Source: Durusdinium trenchii
Lineage: Eukaryota > Sar > Dinophyceae > Suessiales > Symbiodiniaceae
Length of the DNA: 64,000 nucleotides
Reading direction: 5' to 3'
Assembly (NCBI GenBank): GCA_963970005.1
Contig: CAXAMN010001470.1
Coordinates: 291,870 to 355,869, forward strand
Shown here: positions 46,063 through 57,520 of the stretch, in pieces
Position numbering within the stretch: the first letter of the stretch is position 1
Layout of the letters: each line of letters opens with the position of its first letter
Notes under the pieces: generated by a model
Seen by the model: the letters and a program-made list of their open reading frames with translations, nothing else
Told to the model about the DNA's origin: nothing
Databases searched by the model: none
Translations under genes and position numbers: made by a program

Positions 46063-46846
46063 TTATTTCTCAGCCTGCGGTGACAGACGGCATCTTCTCA
46101 ACTCCAGACATTGCCACCCATCGGTCAGAAGCTTCAACCGCTTGCCACTGTGAGAGATGAGAATCAAGAGGCCATCAGGCTGCAAGACCCGCCAGATTTC
46201 GCTCACCATTGCCTCATGCTTTGCTTCAGACGTTGGGTGTGGCTCTGGTTGGCTCACAGCTTGAATCCCTCCGAAACAAATAGACATAAGAGTTACTGTA
46301 ATCAGTAAGCGTCCTGGTAAAAAATGAACCCATCTGAGGAACTCCGGCAATCTCGTCACTTCCAGACGTCATCATGGCATCTAAAGTTCCTTTGTCCACT
46401 GCCAGATTGAAGGTACCATCTTGGAAAGACATTGCCGTTGCATCCATGACTTGCCTGGGTTCAGAGACTGAGGGACATTTCATAAGACACCAGGGAGGTG
46501 TTGGAATATAAAGAAACAATAGAGAAAAGGTAGTTCGGATCAGAACATGTTGCCAGCTCATGCCTGGCAAATTGAATTGCTCTTGCATCTTTGAGATGGC
46601 CGAGGCAGAGATGTCTATGCTTGTAATGTGCAAATATCCCGCAGCATAGAGCTCTGATGAGAAGGCAGAATTTCCACAACCCACCACCAGGACTGGGCTG
46701 CTCTGCTTTGACTGCTCCGCAGGATAAAACTCTTCAAAGGTATCTTTCAACTCTGCATAAGTCGCATACCAGTCAAAAAGACCCTCAGAACCTTGAAAGC
46801 GAGCATCCCAAAAGTCTGGATTTGCGTAGCGCTCTACCGTCGTCAT
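46063..46846 (-). CDS. EEF1A-lysine-methyltransferase-like SAM methyltransferase, three exons, 204 aa
   Basis: Exons 46846-46554, 46454-46330 and 46259-46063 join in phase to 204 residues. A class I methyltransferase core is clear: FWDARFQGSEGLFDWY, motif I VLVVGCGNSAFSSEL (about 51-65), TSIDISASAISKM (motif II), VMDATAMSFQDG, and the family signature AVDKGTLDAMM. These match the EEF1AKMT4 and METTL13 N-terminal family, which methylate elongation factor eEF1A lysines. The end (VLQPDGLLILISHS...GWQCLELRRC) is also family-like, and the length is close to EEF1AKMT4. Intron 1 (46455-46553, 99 bp) is GC-AG with GGCAA at both ends. Intron 2 (46260-46329, 70 bp) is GT-AG. ATG at 46846. Substrate is inferred from family only. 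Confidence 0.8.
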
Positions 46847-47833
46847 GCAAGGACAAAAGAAGAATGCGCTGTGCCGCTGTGCTTTTCTTTACTTGCTGCT
46901 ACTCGCCATGAACGGAACTCCTGAAAGACCATGTCTCCTACTCAGCAAGGTCATTCATGCTTGTTCCCTACTTTTGCTGGAACTTAAGACCTTTTCTCTT
47001 CGGGTTCAACATGTACAGTCTGGGCATGTCAAGCAACCAACGCCAGTATCAGGGCTTGATCAAATGCTGCAAGAACATATACATGTTCTCAGCCAAAGTA
47101 GTCCAATTCAATATACAGACTACAGACCATTCAAAAGGGCCACGCACTCAACTAACCTGGAATCTTTTGAAGCGTCACGCAGAGGCTTCAAAAAGCGAGC
47201 TGGCATGTGCAAGACCCGCGATACGTTTACACTGACTGCAAGAGCAAAACAGGTCAATGACTGCTGACCTTGATCTTGTGGTCTGGCCCCAATTCATCAA
47301 TGACTACGCTTGAGCCTCTTGATCCCTTTGGGATGAGAGGGAAGCGTGGTGACACTTTGTACAGATTGTGGGCTGCATAGACACGCATAGTCGTGCTCTT
47401 CTCAAGTCTGTTCGTGGCTACCTAGACTTCCTAGTTGAGTTGAATTTTGTCAGACAAGAAGGCTTGCCGCTTAGTCCATCAATGTTGAAACAACTGCATG
47501 CTTGTCAGGGTTGAACATGTGGTCTCAAAAAAGAAACATATAAGAATATAAAAGGAACTCAAATGGATTTCTGTGGATCTAGAATGCCAACTGATGGTCT
47601 CATCTCTGGCCAAGCAGTCCAAATGAAGATTTTCAGCAGCTGCTACCGCAGCAGCACGTCTGGCCCATGGCCATGGGGGCTTTCAGGAGAGCTGCTACCT
47701 CACCAAGGCAGCATACAATCACTGAAAACCCACAAACAAAGACATCCCCTTCAGAAAAAGGGATGAAAAGAACAATGTAAGTAAGGGGCTACCTTTTGTC
47801 CTGTCTTCTAGAAGGCACCATGTTCTCTTCTCT
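46847..47833. other. Intergenic upstream of the methyltransferase gene
   Basis: A plus frame, 46845-47267 (140 codons), starts over the methyltransferase ATG but shows no recognisable feature. No other gene is supported. Confidence 0.35.
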
Positions 47834-49165
47834 TCATATTTGATGATTGTCCAAGATGCTTGGCTCCACTCGCCGATGAATCAGCATGTCAGGCATGGGT
47901 TTGAACCACAAGCCTTTGAGGCTCTGCATAATGCTCTGCGTTGAGTAGGAGTTGAAGACCTGATCAAGCAAATGTTGGCTCAAATGTTTTCCAATGAATA
48001 ATGACATCCTTGATACAATCACTTCCATACATGCCATGACTGGCAGGATGCTTGCTTGGATGGATTTCTTTCACCAGCTTGGTTCTGGATGGTTTTGTTA
48101 TAATATATATATATATATATTTGTACTCTTGGGACTTACCATAAATCTCAACTTGATACCTCATATTGCTCATTGTTAGAGTTCGAAGAGCGGAACCTCG
48201 GGTACAAGTGCACAGTTGCCCCTCAGTTCGAAGATTTGGGGTGAGCAGCTTGGCGCCAAGGGCACCCTTAGCACCACCACCACCACCACCACCACCATCA
48301 TCAACAAAAACAACGTTCCTTACAACCGTGCTGATTAAGAACCAAAAGTGCCTTCCCTGCTTAAACTCACCTGTCATATCTGAGTGCAAAGGCAGTTGAG
48401 TGTTTGCTCCAAGAAGACAAACTGCAACATAATTTGGAGCCTAAAGAATAACGCGATTATATAATACCCATGCAATGAAGGCACTTGTTGCAGAGCACAA
48501 AACTTTCAGGGTTGTGGTTTCTCATGAGGCCAGTCCGTAGTGCAGGAGCATGTCTTCCCCAAACTGTGTTCCCTGGTGCCTCCTTTGAAAAAATGAATAC
48601 TGTAGATAAAAATAACCATGACTTCTTGGGGCCAACAACAACAACAAGCAAAACCTTAAAGTTTGCCTCTGCTTTCCGCTAAGGAAAGGGACCTACAGGA
48701 CCTCCAGCTCTTAAGCATTCTCACTTCTTAGTTTTCGTACGCCAAAACGTGGCACAAAGCAGAAGATCGGCCGCGCCTGGCGAACGCTGAGCTGGGCCTT
48801 TCCTTTGTGGGGCTGAGTCATCTCAAACAAGGCCGGGGTTTGTTCGAACCTCACCAAGGCAAATGCAATGCTGTAAAGCCATGTGTATGTGTATATATAT
48901 ATATATCTGTAGACTGTAGAGACGGACGCTCCTAGGCGGTGATTGCCTTTGCATACGGTACTCTTTAAGGTACTCTGTGACCAATGTGCTGCCGAAGCAC
49001 TTGGAATGGAGCATCGGCAATGACTCGCATCGTTGAACTGGAGACTTCTGAGTGAAGTCCAGCCCTGGTGGCTCCGCATGAGGCGTCGCTCGCTCCAGCT
49101 CAAGGATCTGCGGCCCATGCGCATGGGATCTCACAAACAGACCTTCGTCGTTTACAGTAGTTATG
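47834..49165 (-). CDS. Probable multi-exon gene, unrecognised; splicing unresolved
   Basis: Several minus-strand segments look coding and have good splice signals. About 48920-49160 (LVTEYLKEYRMQRQSPPRSV). 48730-48815 (MTQPHKGKAQLSVRQARP). A 24-nt microexon, 48656-48679, after CCCTTTCCTTAG (RKAEANFK). About 48468-48590 after CAAAG (VWGRHAPALRTGLMRNHNPE). About 48145-48440 (SDMTGEFKQGRHFWFLISTV) ending at a G/GTAAGT donor, and a last segment at 47834-47970. A GGT run gives a Gly stretch. Competing donors, such as GTGAGT near 48370, leave the frame choice open. (TA)n tracts lie in the intron positions. No domain is recognised. The large LINE lies just upstream in the same orientation and may sit in an intron. 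Confidence 0.38.
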
Positions 49166-49182
49166 AATAAATTACAATAGCA

Positions 49183-49216
49183 ATGGCCTCCAACCTGACA
49201 GAGATGGCCTCCACTT
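49183..49216 (-). repeat. 21-bp minisatellite at the 3' flank of the large LINE
   Basis: About 1.5 units (GGTTGGAGGCCAT, then GGAGGCCATCTCT). It carries one copy of the 14-bp target duplication. Confidence 0.75.
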
Positions 49217-49284
49217 TTCCGCTTTTCCGCAAGATACTGGCACCGCAGCTGGTGGCCGGGGTAACCAGAAACGTGAGCTACAGT

Positions 49285-51184
49285 CTACAGCACAATGGCT
49301 TCGATGTCGGGGCCACAGGTGTAGGCATGACGAAATTGGAGGATGAACCTCTCAAGTGCATGGAACCGAGCAGGCTTTATGCGGCCACAAACACAGTGCG
49401 CCCAAAAGGTGGTGACCTTCGAGGAAGGTCGAGCGTAGCTTGTCGACAATTGGGTCGATTCACTGCGATGGATCCGCAGAAGGAGGAGACGGAACCATTT
49501 GATTCGGAGGACCAACTCGTGGCAGTTGGCTTCGGCCCTGTCGAACCATCTCCACTGCTTATATTTATTGGAGGGTTGGGCACCTCCCCGGTTAGTATGA
49601 AGAACGAAGTCAAGATCGAGGTACATCCACGGCAGGAAGCGAACTTCTGCGTCTGGATCAATCAAGCTTCGTGACCATTCGGAAATGGTGGGCCATGCAT
49701 CGCCTACCAACTTCAAGCGGCGCAATCGTGGCCTCGGTGAGCGGCAGAGGGAAGGGCTCAGCTGGCACTTCTGTGGGAGCCATCCGTGTTTCCTTGACGA
49801 CTGCTGATGCACTGACCTGGATGATGGTATCATGAATTTGGTTACGAAGAGTGCGGGCATCATCAATGGCCGTGACGGCTTGTTGCCATAGCAAAAACAC
49901 ATGCTGCGGCTCGCGCAGACTCATTTGGGCACACAAATCTGCATGGTTTTTGCATGTGAAGGCCCATCGCTCTACCGGGTCAGCTCCTTCGAGGTTCTGA
50001 TGACTTGCACCCTTGTGAACCTGGACAGTGCCTGTTGGCATGGATCGAGCGAGTGCGACAAGTGGTGCCCACAAGTCCCCATCCTTGTGTGATGGGTGGT
50101 ATGGATCAGTGGCTCTGAGGGCTATTTGGAGAGTGTCCACAACCAATGCGTTATCGCTCCAAATTCGAATTGGGGCGCCCAGTCGAACGGCATATCGGAG
50201 CGCACTCGTGGCGGCAACAGCCTGGGACTAGGCCTTGGGCCAGTGGGCTCCAATGCTCTGTGTCGGAGGGGTGAGCTGCAACAACCCCCCAGCCTGCGAT
50301 CCGGGTGAATGGACAGGTAGGATTTGCACAAGATCCATCAACAAACAAGTCGGTTGGCGCAAATGACAGGGGCTCGAAGCGGTCAGTGAGGTCTGGCTGA
50401 GCCCACAGTAGTCGATGTAGCTCATGCACTTCGGGCGGGAGGCCAATCCATCCATGGTATGTCAAACACTTTGGAAGGCCACCCTCGTTCACTTTGGAAG
50501 TGAGCCATGGGTGAGGTCTACATCCGGCGAAGTGCGTACATTCCCAAAACCGATGGTGTTGGGAGTCATTCTGGCCGCAGAACTTGCATGTCAGGGTGTG
50601 AGCTTTCTCATTATGCTTTTGGGAGTCTGCCGTAAAGAACGTTCCATTGAGGGCTTTTCGGAGCAAACCTAGCTTTTCTTGGGAAAAGTGTCGGGCCTTC
50701 TCCATGGTGAACGTTGCGTTGGCCCATGCAAGGCCCTGGAACGTTTTCTCTGGCATGCTCTCTGTTGCACAAGGTGTTGCCAGGCTTGGCAAAGCCTTTG
50801 CTGAACTTCTGTGGTGGACCCCCGAAAGAGGTCGATCGGCAGATGTGTGTGATCTAACATCCAGCCTTGTCCGATCCATTGCCACCCCAGGGCGTGGAGG
50901 CGCTCAAGTAGCACATGGCATGGGCCAGGTCGGTGGATCATCTCCTGCCAGTTTTGCAGGATGTTGTCAACGAGCATGCTCACTTTGTCTAGGTCGGCAT
51001 TCCTACGAAAGGTGTGGACTGTGTTGATGAGCACATGACACTCAGGGTCTGTCAGCGGGGCGCTCAACCAAGGACAAATGCACCATAGGGCTGATGCCTG
51101 GGGCATGCACTTTGAGGCCTCGACACGCACCTGTACGGAGCACTCGAAAATGGACTTCACCAAGGCTAGCGGCGGTGCACCCAC
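49285..51184 (-). pseudogene. LINE Cys/His cluster and RNase H
   Basis: Frame 50151-50885: CKFCGQNDSQHHRFWEC, a zinc-knuckle-like cluster after reverse transcriptase, and LFVDGSCANP...RIAGWGVV, the first RNase H strand with catalytic Asp. After a frameshift near 50150, 49658-50146 continues with DGDLWAPLVALARS and GADPVERWAFTCKNHAD, matching the end of RNase H. The last frame (49285-49902) has no known domain. Confidence 0.65.
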
Positions 51185-52313
51185 TTAAAGCTTGGGGCCA
51201 TCCCTTAACTCTCAGGGCATACACTTTTTGCCTATATGGAGCAGGAGATCGGGCGAGGGCCATCCAAACCGATGGCATGGCATCTATCCGCTTGCGCAAA
51301 ACATGGTTGGTTGTCCTTTTGCCATACTCCATGTGAGCTCCCAAGTCTCGGGCAGACGATTGTAGTGGAAGTTCATGCGCACGGGCCTGGGCTCGATCGG
51401 CAGCTTCGGTCGACCAAAAATAGGTCTTTGCTTGGTCAATCTGGAGGTCAAGCAAGTCACAGAAGCTGGTCATCAACCTTAGGCCTTGTTCGGCAGTGTT
51501 GATGTCCGGTGCAGTTAGCTCAAGGTTATCGACATAGGACCATAATCGAACCGAGGGGTGTCTTAGACGAAGCCATCGAGTCAGGGTGATGTTACATAGC
51601 AACATGGCGGCGCAGCTAAGTCCACACCCTTCAGCAAATCCCGTGGAGGAGGACAACTTAGGGCCTATGGTCCCTCTTACACTGGAGGCCCTCGTCATCT
51701 GTCCGAGGGCGGCTGTCCATGCTCGGATGACAGGCTTCGGCAATCCTAGGTGAAGGCCTATGGCAAGCAAGGGGATTCTTGGGAGGAGATTAAACGCCTT
51801 AACAAGATCAGCGACGACTCCGGCAAGTGGCACATTATCGGTGTGTGCTTCTTCCAGGTGGACTTGGATGCTCAGCCACAAATCTGTGCACGATTTGCCA
51901 GGGACGTTACCAGTGACTTGATCCGGCGCGAACTTCCCCAGGAATGCGAGGGTCTCCCTTGCTCGGATGGAAGACCAGGTTCGATTCCACGCTCCTGAGA
52001 TCTTCTCTGAGGCATGAACATGGCCTGTCACAACTTGGGTAGGCCAGGCAGAGGTGCCTGTTTCAACTGCTTGCAACAAGTCAATCATGGGCTCAACATG
52101 ATTCCGCCGCAATGCAAGCCAGTCTTGTTCGGACACTCCATCAGGGCCAATGGCAGCATGTGCTTTCTTTTTCCGCACGGCATTTTGCCACACTTCAAAA
52201 GTAATTGGAGAATATTGCATTTGCGGTGGGTTAGGGAAAACATGTTGCACGAACTCAACAATGGGCTCCCACTTAGTGTCAGGGGTGTTGCGGTGACGAT
52301 CCCATCTAGTCAT
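51042..52313 (-). pseudogene. LINE reverse transcriptase, 423-codon frame
   Basis: Fingers AAIGPDGVSEQDWLALRR; conserved VTGNVPGKSCTDLW; motif A AGVVADLVKAFNLLPR; motif B GFAEGCGLSCAAML; motif C SYVDNLELTA. The second Asp of the catalytic xDD pair is Asn here, which would normally cripple polymerisation. The frame itself is long and open. Confidence 0.8.
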
Positions 52314-52508
52314 CCATTCCGTGTGGAATGCGGCATAGATGTCATCAAGGTCGTGTGACTGGGCTTGACTGGGCTAATCTATCTCCCTCTTGGAGGGGTG
52401 GCATATGGTTAAGCCAGAGTTTATCAGTATCATAGTGGATGACCGAGAGGGGTTGACCATCATGTTCGATGGCCTTGTCGGGCTCGAATGCATTGGCAGG
52501 GTCGAGAA

Positions 52509-53980
52509 CTACGGCATTTTCCTCCAAGTCAATGGCTGTGATGGTGGCAATTGTGTGGGCAAGCAATGACTGGACTGGTTCAGGCCGGGCAGCTTCAAGG
52601 TCACGAAAAATGCGATTATAGGGTTATCAAGTCGATCTTGCTTGGCCTTCTGCACACGCGCTTTCCAAAGGATCTGTTCCAAATGAGCAAGATCTTTCTG
52701 GAAGTCGATGGCCAAGAGACTGGCTTGGTCCCCATCGGGTGGCACATAGGGCAGGCAGTCGGGCAAGCCTGCAATGTGCTTGGCTTTCTGGCTCCACCAT
52801 TGCTCGAAATTCGGCCGAAACCCGGTGGCTTTGCGTATTGCACGCCATTGACCTAGTTTGCGTTCAATCCAGTGACTATTTGGTGTGTGACCTGCATGGT
52901 GCATTTGCGCAAGTGACTGAAGCCGCCTGAGCTGTTTTACCCAATGTGTGTGGAGCTGATTTTGGCCATGAAATGACGGTGTGAAACTGCCTGGTCGTGA
53001 TGGCCGCAGCGGCACGAAGTGTTCAGTGATCCATGACCGTGTCAATGTGGCACCACGACCAGTTTGAGAACCATGAACATTGATCCCTTGGTGTCGGGCT
53101 TGGTCGACCATCTGGGTTTCAAAAGATCTCCAAACATCTCGATACTGGTGGTCAGCAGAGTCAGGGGGCGCATGGGGATCTGCCGGCTCAGTTGCGGTCC
53201 ACTTCACGGGGTCGAGGTGATGGTCTGCAGTCTGCACGGGCTGTGGCCATTCTACTGGACGAGGTTGTTTCCAGATTGGAACCCTTAACTTTGGGCATTA
53301 TTCTGGAGAACGGCATAGACGATGGAGTGACTTGCAACCCAATCGGATTCAACATGCACTTCAGTCACCATGGGGCAGAGTTCAGGACTCAAGAACAGTA
53401 AGTCCTTGGTGTGCTTATTTTGGATGGTCGGTTCAATGGGTTGACCAAATTTGCGGAGGGCGAGGTGCTGGACTTCCTCCCATCCGTGATGCAACAAGGT
53501 CTGGACGTTTGGGAGTTCATCAATGAAATGATTGAAATCCCCTCCGATGAACCTGGGCCCTTGGGCGCCTGAGTAGATTCTATCAACAACATGCGACAAA
53601 AGGCCATTGTTCTGCTCTCTTGTTTGGAGACCTGTGCTCTGAAAGGCATTACCATAAAAAGCCCCTCCCTGAATCCATTGTTGGCCAAACTGAAAACCAG
53701 CTACGTGACACCGCTGTTGATTAACGATTTCGGGCGGCCATGAGTGCATGAGATGGCGCCCTGGCGTGCTTGTGAGAAAACCAACCCCCCTCTCCTTCCC
53801 TCGAACAGAAAGGTAGGATTGAGCAGCAGATTTGGGGGGTCCTTGCGTCCCTTGGGGAAGCGAATTGAGGAGTTCAGCCTTATGCAACAGTCCAGTGGGG
53901 TTGATCAAACCTATGACAAAACCCGGAAACTTGGCGCTCGAAACAGTACTAGTGGGGCCAGGAGTGCACAAACACAACAA
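52509..53980 (-). pseudogene. LINE endonuclease and linker
   Basis: Frame 53285-53980 has GFVIGLINPTGLLHKAELL, FIGGDFNHFIDELP (GDxN strand), TKDLLFLSPEL (Asp) and SDWVASHSIVYAVL (SDH-like strand), in the order of an EEP endonuclease. Frame 52509-53237 is the Trp- and basic-rich linker that usually precedes reverse transcriptase (EQWWSQKAKHIAGLPDCLP). Confidence 0.7.
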
Positions 53981-55961
53981 AACAACGCAACGAATTTTTG
54001 CCGCGACTCCGGATGGTCTGGCGTCTGATGCGCAGGCGAACTTGAACTTTGAAGCAGTCTTGATCTCTATGTCGGATCATCACGCGGATCTGGCCACCGC
54101 GATTGGACTGCACCCCTGAATTGACCAGTAACAACGAGAGATGGCTTTGCTTCAAAAGGCATCGGTGCACTGGCAACATGCATACCCTTGCTATCAGGCA
54201 GGCTGATAGCCACTCACGGCGCATCTTCTTGGACAAAGGCGCCTCAATCCTTTGCATTTGATCTTCAAGCTTCGAGTCGATGCGACCTTCGAAGCCTTGC
54301 AACTGGCAAGAGATCTGGTTGTTGATCTTCGACTGCTGTTGCTGGAACTGGGAGAAATTTTGTGTCAGCGAGGTGACCTGCCTCTCAAGCGCTTCAATGC
54401 GGTCGGTGTGATCAACTTGCATCTGATCTGGCTTGGGTTCACTGGCGGCGGCATTGATTTTCTGTTCGAGCCGCTGCCCCAGCGCTGTCAGTTGGCCAGG
54501 CGTCACTGACGGGTTCACCACCCCGGAGGGGGGCTTCTTGGAGACACCCCCACTTTGCCATGGATCGGCCGTCAACCATGGATCAACCGGAGCGGCTTGG
54601 TGGCTTTGAGTCAAGGTCGAGAGGGTCTTTCTGGAAGCAATGATGTTGTTGGTCATCGGCAACGGAGCTTCCTTCGGGTCCTCCAACCTGGCAATGAGGA
54701 TATCACCATGCTTCATCTGGTAGATCCAATGGGACGGCTCCTGCGGTGACATGACATGCCAGAACACTCCCTCGGCGACCTGCATTTGCGAAATTGGCTG
54801 GACAGGTCTGGCGTTCCAGCCCATTCGTGGACCCATACGGGAAGGGGCCTACCTTGTACGGTCGAAGTGCTTGGCCGGCCAAGAACATGAGGTCAGGGCG
54901 GTGCTGCAAATGCACTTGCTCAGCTTGATCACGGTCAACTCTGAGGCCGAATCGTGTTCCCATGCGCACAATGGTGGCGCGCTGCTCAGTCTGACTGCGG
55001 GCCAGTCTTACCTCTGCCAGGGTCTTGCGTGGCATCCAGATGACGTGGTATTTAGGGTCAGGCCGTCGTCCATCCATGGTTCGAGGTTCGAGATATATGC
55101 CGTCCACTGCAGCTTTGGGCATGAGGTGATCGGCAAACTTGTCGGTGACTCGAAGCAGGACAGCAAATGCTTCGGCTTGGGCAATCGGTGCGCGGGCCAG
55201 CTTGGCATCTAGGGTTTGTCGGTCCCATACATCGAGGATGTGCTCGCTGTGCGAAAAGTCAGGCTCTTTCAGCAGGTCATGGTCGAAAATGTGTCGGACC
55301 GGGTGTTGAATGAATGATGTCCATTGACCGGGCCATTCATCTTGATAGACGATCAGCTTCAGGACCCTGGTTTTGATTTTTTCAAGAGCGAAACTTTCTG
55401 TCGGAATGTGTCTGACCACCCGCTTCGACCCGAGCTGAATCATGGCCGCTGAGACCAACATAGGCTCACCTGTGCATGCTGACATTGCCGGGAGTCGAAC
55501 ATGCTCTGCTTTGTCAGGCGTGGATCCGTGTGGTCGAGGATCAGGAGCGCAACGCCTTCAGCAGAGATTGGATTTGTCAGGCGCATGAAGTGCTGAGCAT
55601 CTTGGATGTTGCAAATTGCCACCCCTTGAGCATGGGCTTCAACTTTGTGCAGCGGAATGGTTGGCAACACATGTCCGTCTTGTTGAGCGAATATCGCATC
55701 CGGCAATTTGAGCTGGTCTGCACTCGGGATGACCATTGGCTTCGGATTCTTTGTGGCCGGCTTCTTGTTGGCTTTGGATCCCATTGGCTTGCCTGCTGCC
55801 AGCCGGGCTTTCACGGCTGTGTCGAGTTCAGCTGCGAGCACGATGCGAATCGGTGGGCTGGCTTGTGATGCCGCCGTCTTCAGGTCTCTCCCAGGGGCCG
55901 AACTGTTGAGGATCTTGTTGATCAACTCAGCACCTAGTGCTGAATGAGGCTTGTAGCACAT
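53949..55961 (-). pseudogene. LINE ORF1-like segments with coiled coil
   Basis: Three overlapping frames: 55440-55961 (Lys-rich KANKKPATKNPKPM and a predicted nucleic-acid-binding character), 54703-55485 (no known domain) and 53949-54836. The last contains a coiled coil in its middle (DRIEALERQVTSLTQNFSQF), as many LINE ORF1 proteins do. These segments lie between the protease-like domains and the endonuclease. Confidence 0.45.
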
Positions 55962-57398
55962 GCGCCGAGACGTTCTTGATGAACCCCATGCTGCTTGAGC
56001 AAAGCTTGAAGCAGTAGTTGATCAGGTTGAATCGTGCCTCCCAGACGAACCAGCTTGGGCTGCGGTCGATTCTCTGTCCAGGGCTGGGTGGACAAGTGCA
56101 TTGCAAAGCACTCTCTCAGTCTCATGACCATGGCATTGGCCATAGTCATCGGGGCATCAGCCAAATGACCTGCACACTTAGCGATGATCCAATTGAGCGT
56201 CTGGAATCCGCAGTCTGCTTGGAAAACTTTGGGAAGGTCCGTGTGGACCAGGATCATTGGCAGGCAACGATCACTTGTGCAATGGGACGGCGAAATGCAG
56301 TCTAGAAGCTCGGTCGGACCATGGACGACGACATGCTGGCCTGCGAACCGCAGAGCTAGGGGACACCAATGGCTTTGGACCGTGACGGGGACCACAAACT
56401 CGGCCTGATTGCGATTGTCGTGGCGCATGATGCGGCATTGCTCAATCCATGCAGCAAGGAGCGAACTGAGGGCTGTGCTGCTATCAGCGATCAAAGGGCG
56501 ACCGATCTGAAATCCGAATGCCCTGGCCTGGCTGGCATAGTAGTCCATTTCATCATCAGCTACGAACGGGCCTTGGTGGAGCAGGCCACAACTGCGGGCG
56601 GACGGACCCAGGTCGAGGACAATCGAACCGTTGCGCGATGGTCGAATGCGGGCTTGGGCGGCCGAACCACAGTCTTCGTGGGTATCAATCCCAACACGGC
56701 ATGCAGGTGGCCACGACATGTCCCTCCCTGTTGCACTTACACATGAATGGAGAGAAGGCTCACACCTGGTTGTGTCTGTGACTTTGATCAGGCTGGGTCA
56801 TCGAGCGCAGGTTGGTCTATCCCTCCAAGTCGAATCTGCTGTGTTCTACCTGGTTGTTCATCAAAGCTCGCCTGTTGAAGGTGCTGCGCAAATGGCACTC
56901 TCCATTGATCAGCCTGCGCTGGTGTGGCCGCATGTGGGGCCATGGTGCCTATGGCTTGAGCAAACATCCAGTTGACGCGGTTGGCATGATGAACGATTCA
57001 AACCGGACCTCATTCATTCCACATTCTTGGATGACAAGATGCGAAATCTGGTGCATCAGGTCTTGTGGGATACGCATGATGGCGTCCTGGTCCGACACGG
57101 TCAGTCCGAGGGGGATCCAATGACTCAAGTACAGGACTGGAACAACGAAGTCAGTGTGCTCATTACAGACCTCATATGCATGCTTGCATTGGAGTGTCCG
57201 CGAAGCGATTTCCTGATGGAAATCTTCCGGATCTTCGATAACCAGCGGCTCTGCAATGTGAGTCAAATGTCCCTGGCTGCGGACAAGGGGTGCATAAAAT
57301 TGCATTTCGTCAACTGCCACAAGAGGTCCCTGCTTTATCAGGCCTTGCAATCGTGTGCTTCCATTCAGACTGATGCTGAGACTAGGCGTTGCGCGCAC
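55934..57398 (-). pseudogene. Duplicated cysteine-protease-like domain of the LINE
   Basis: Two related blocks follow each other. The upstream copy (56949-57398) has KQGPLVAVDEMQFY, FVVPVLYLSHWIPLGL and, one frame over, RVNWMFAQAIG. The downstream copy (55934-56719) has HQGPFVADDEMDYY, FVVPVTVQSHWCPLAL and FQADCGFQTLNWII; both end in a KLVRLGG/QQIRLGG strand. The His-Trp and Asp-Cys-Gly-Phe-Gln arrangement resembles Ulp1-type (C48) cysteine peptidases. In the first copy the Cys position is not Cys, so only the second could have been catalytic. The assignment rests on motifs by eye. Confidence 0.4.
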
Positions 57399-57520
57399 GT
57401 GTGCCTATTGTGCCTGAGTGGACCCGGATCGAATGCGGTGGTTCACCTGGGACGCAAACGTAAATCTGAAACGGTTCAACAGGCATCAAATGCATGTTTG
57501 CCTGACTCGGAGTGTGATCA

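Noticed and set aside
46845..47267. Plus-strand 140-codon ORF divergent from the methyltransferase gene
   Set aside because: It starts over the other gene's ATG, has irregular composition and no domain; kept only as a remark.
51960..51990. GGTTCGATTCC as a tRNA T-arm
   Set aside because: It sits inside the reverse transcriptase frame of the large LINE, and no cloverleaf surrounds it.
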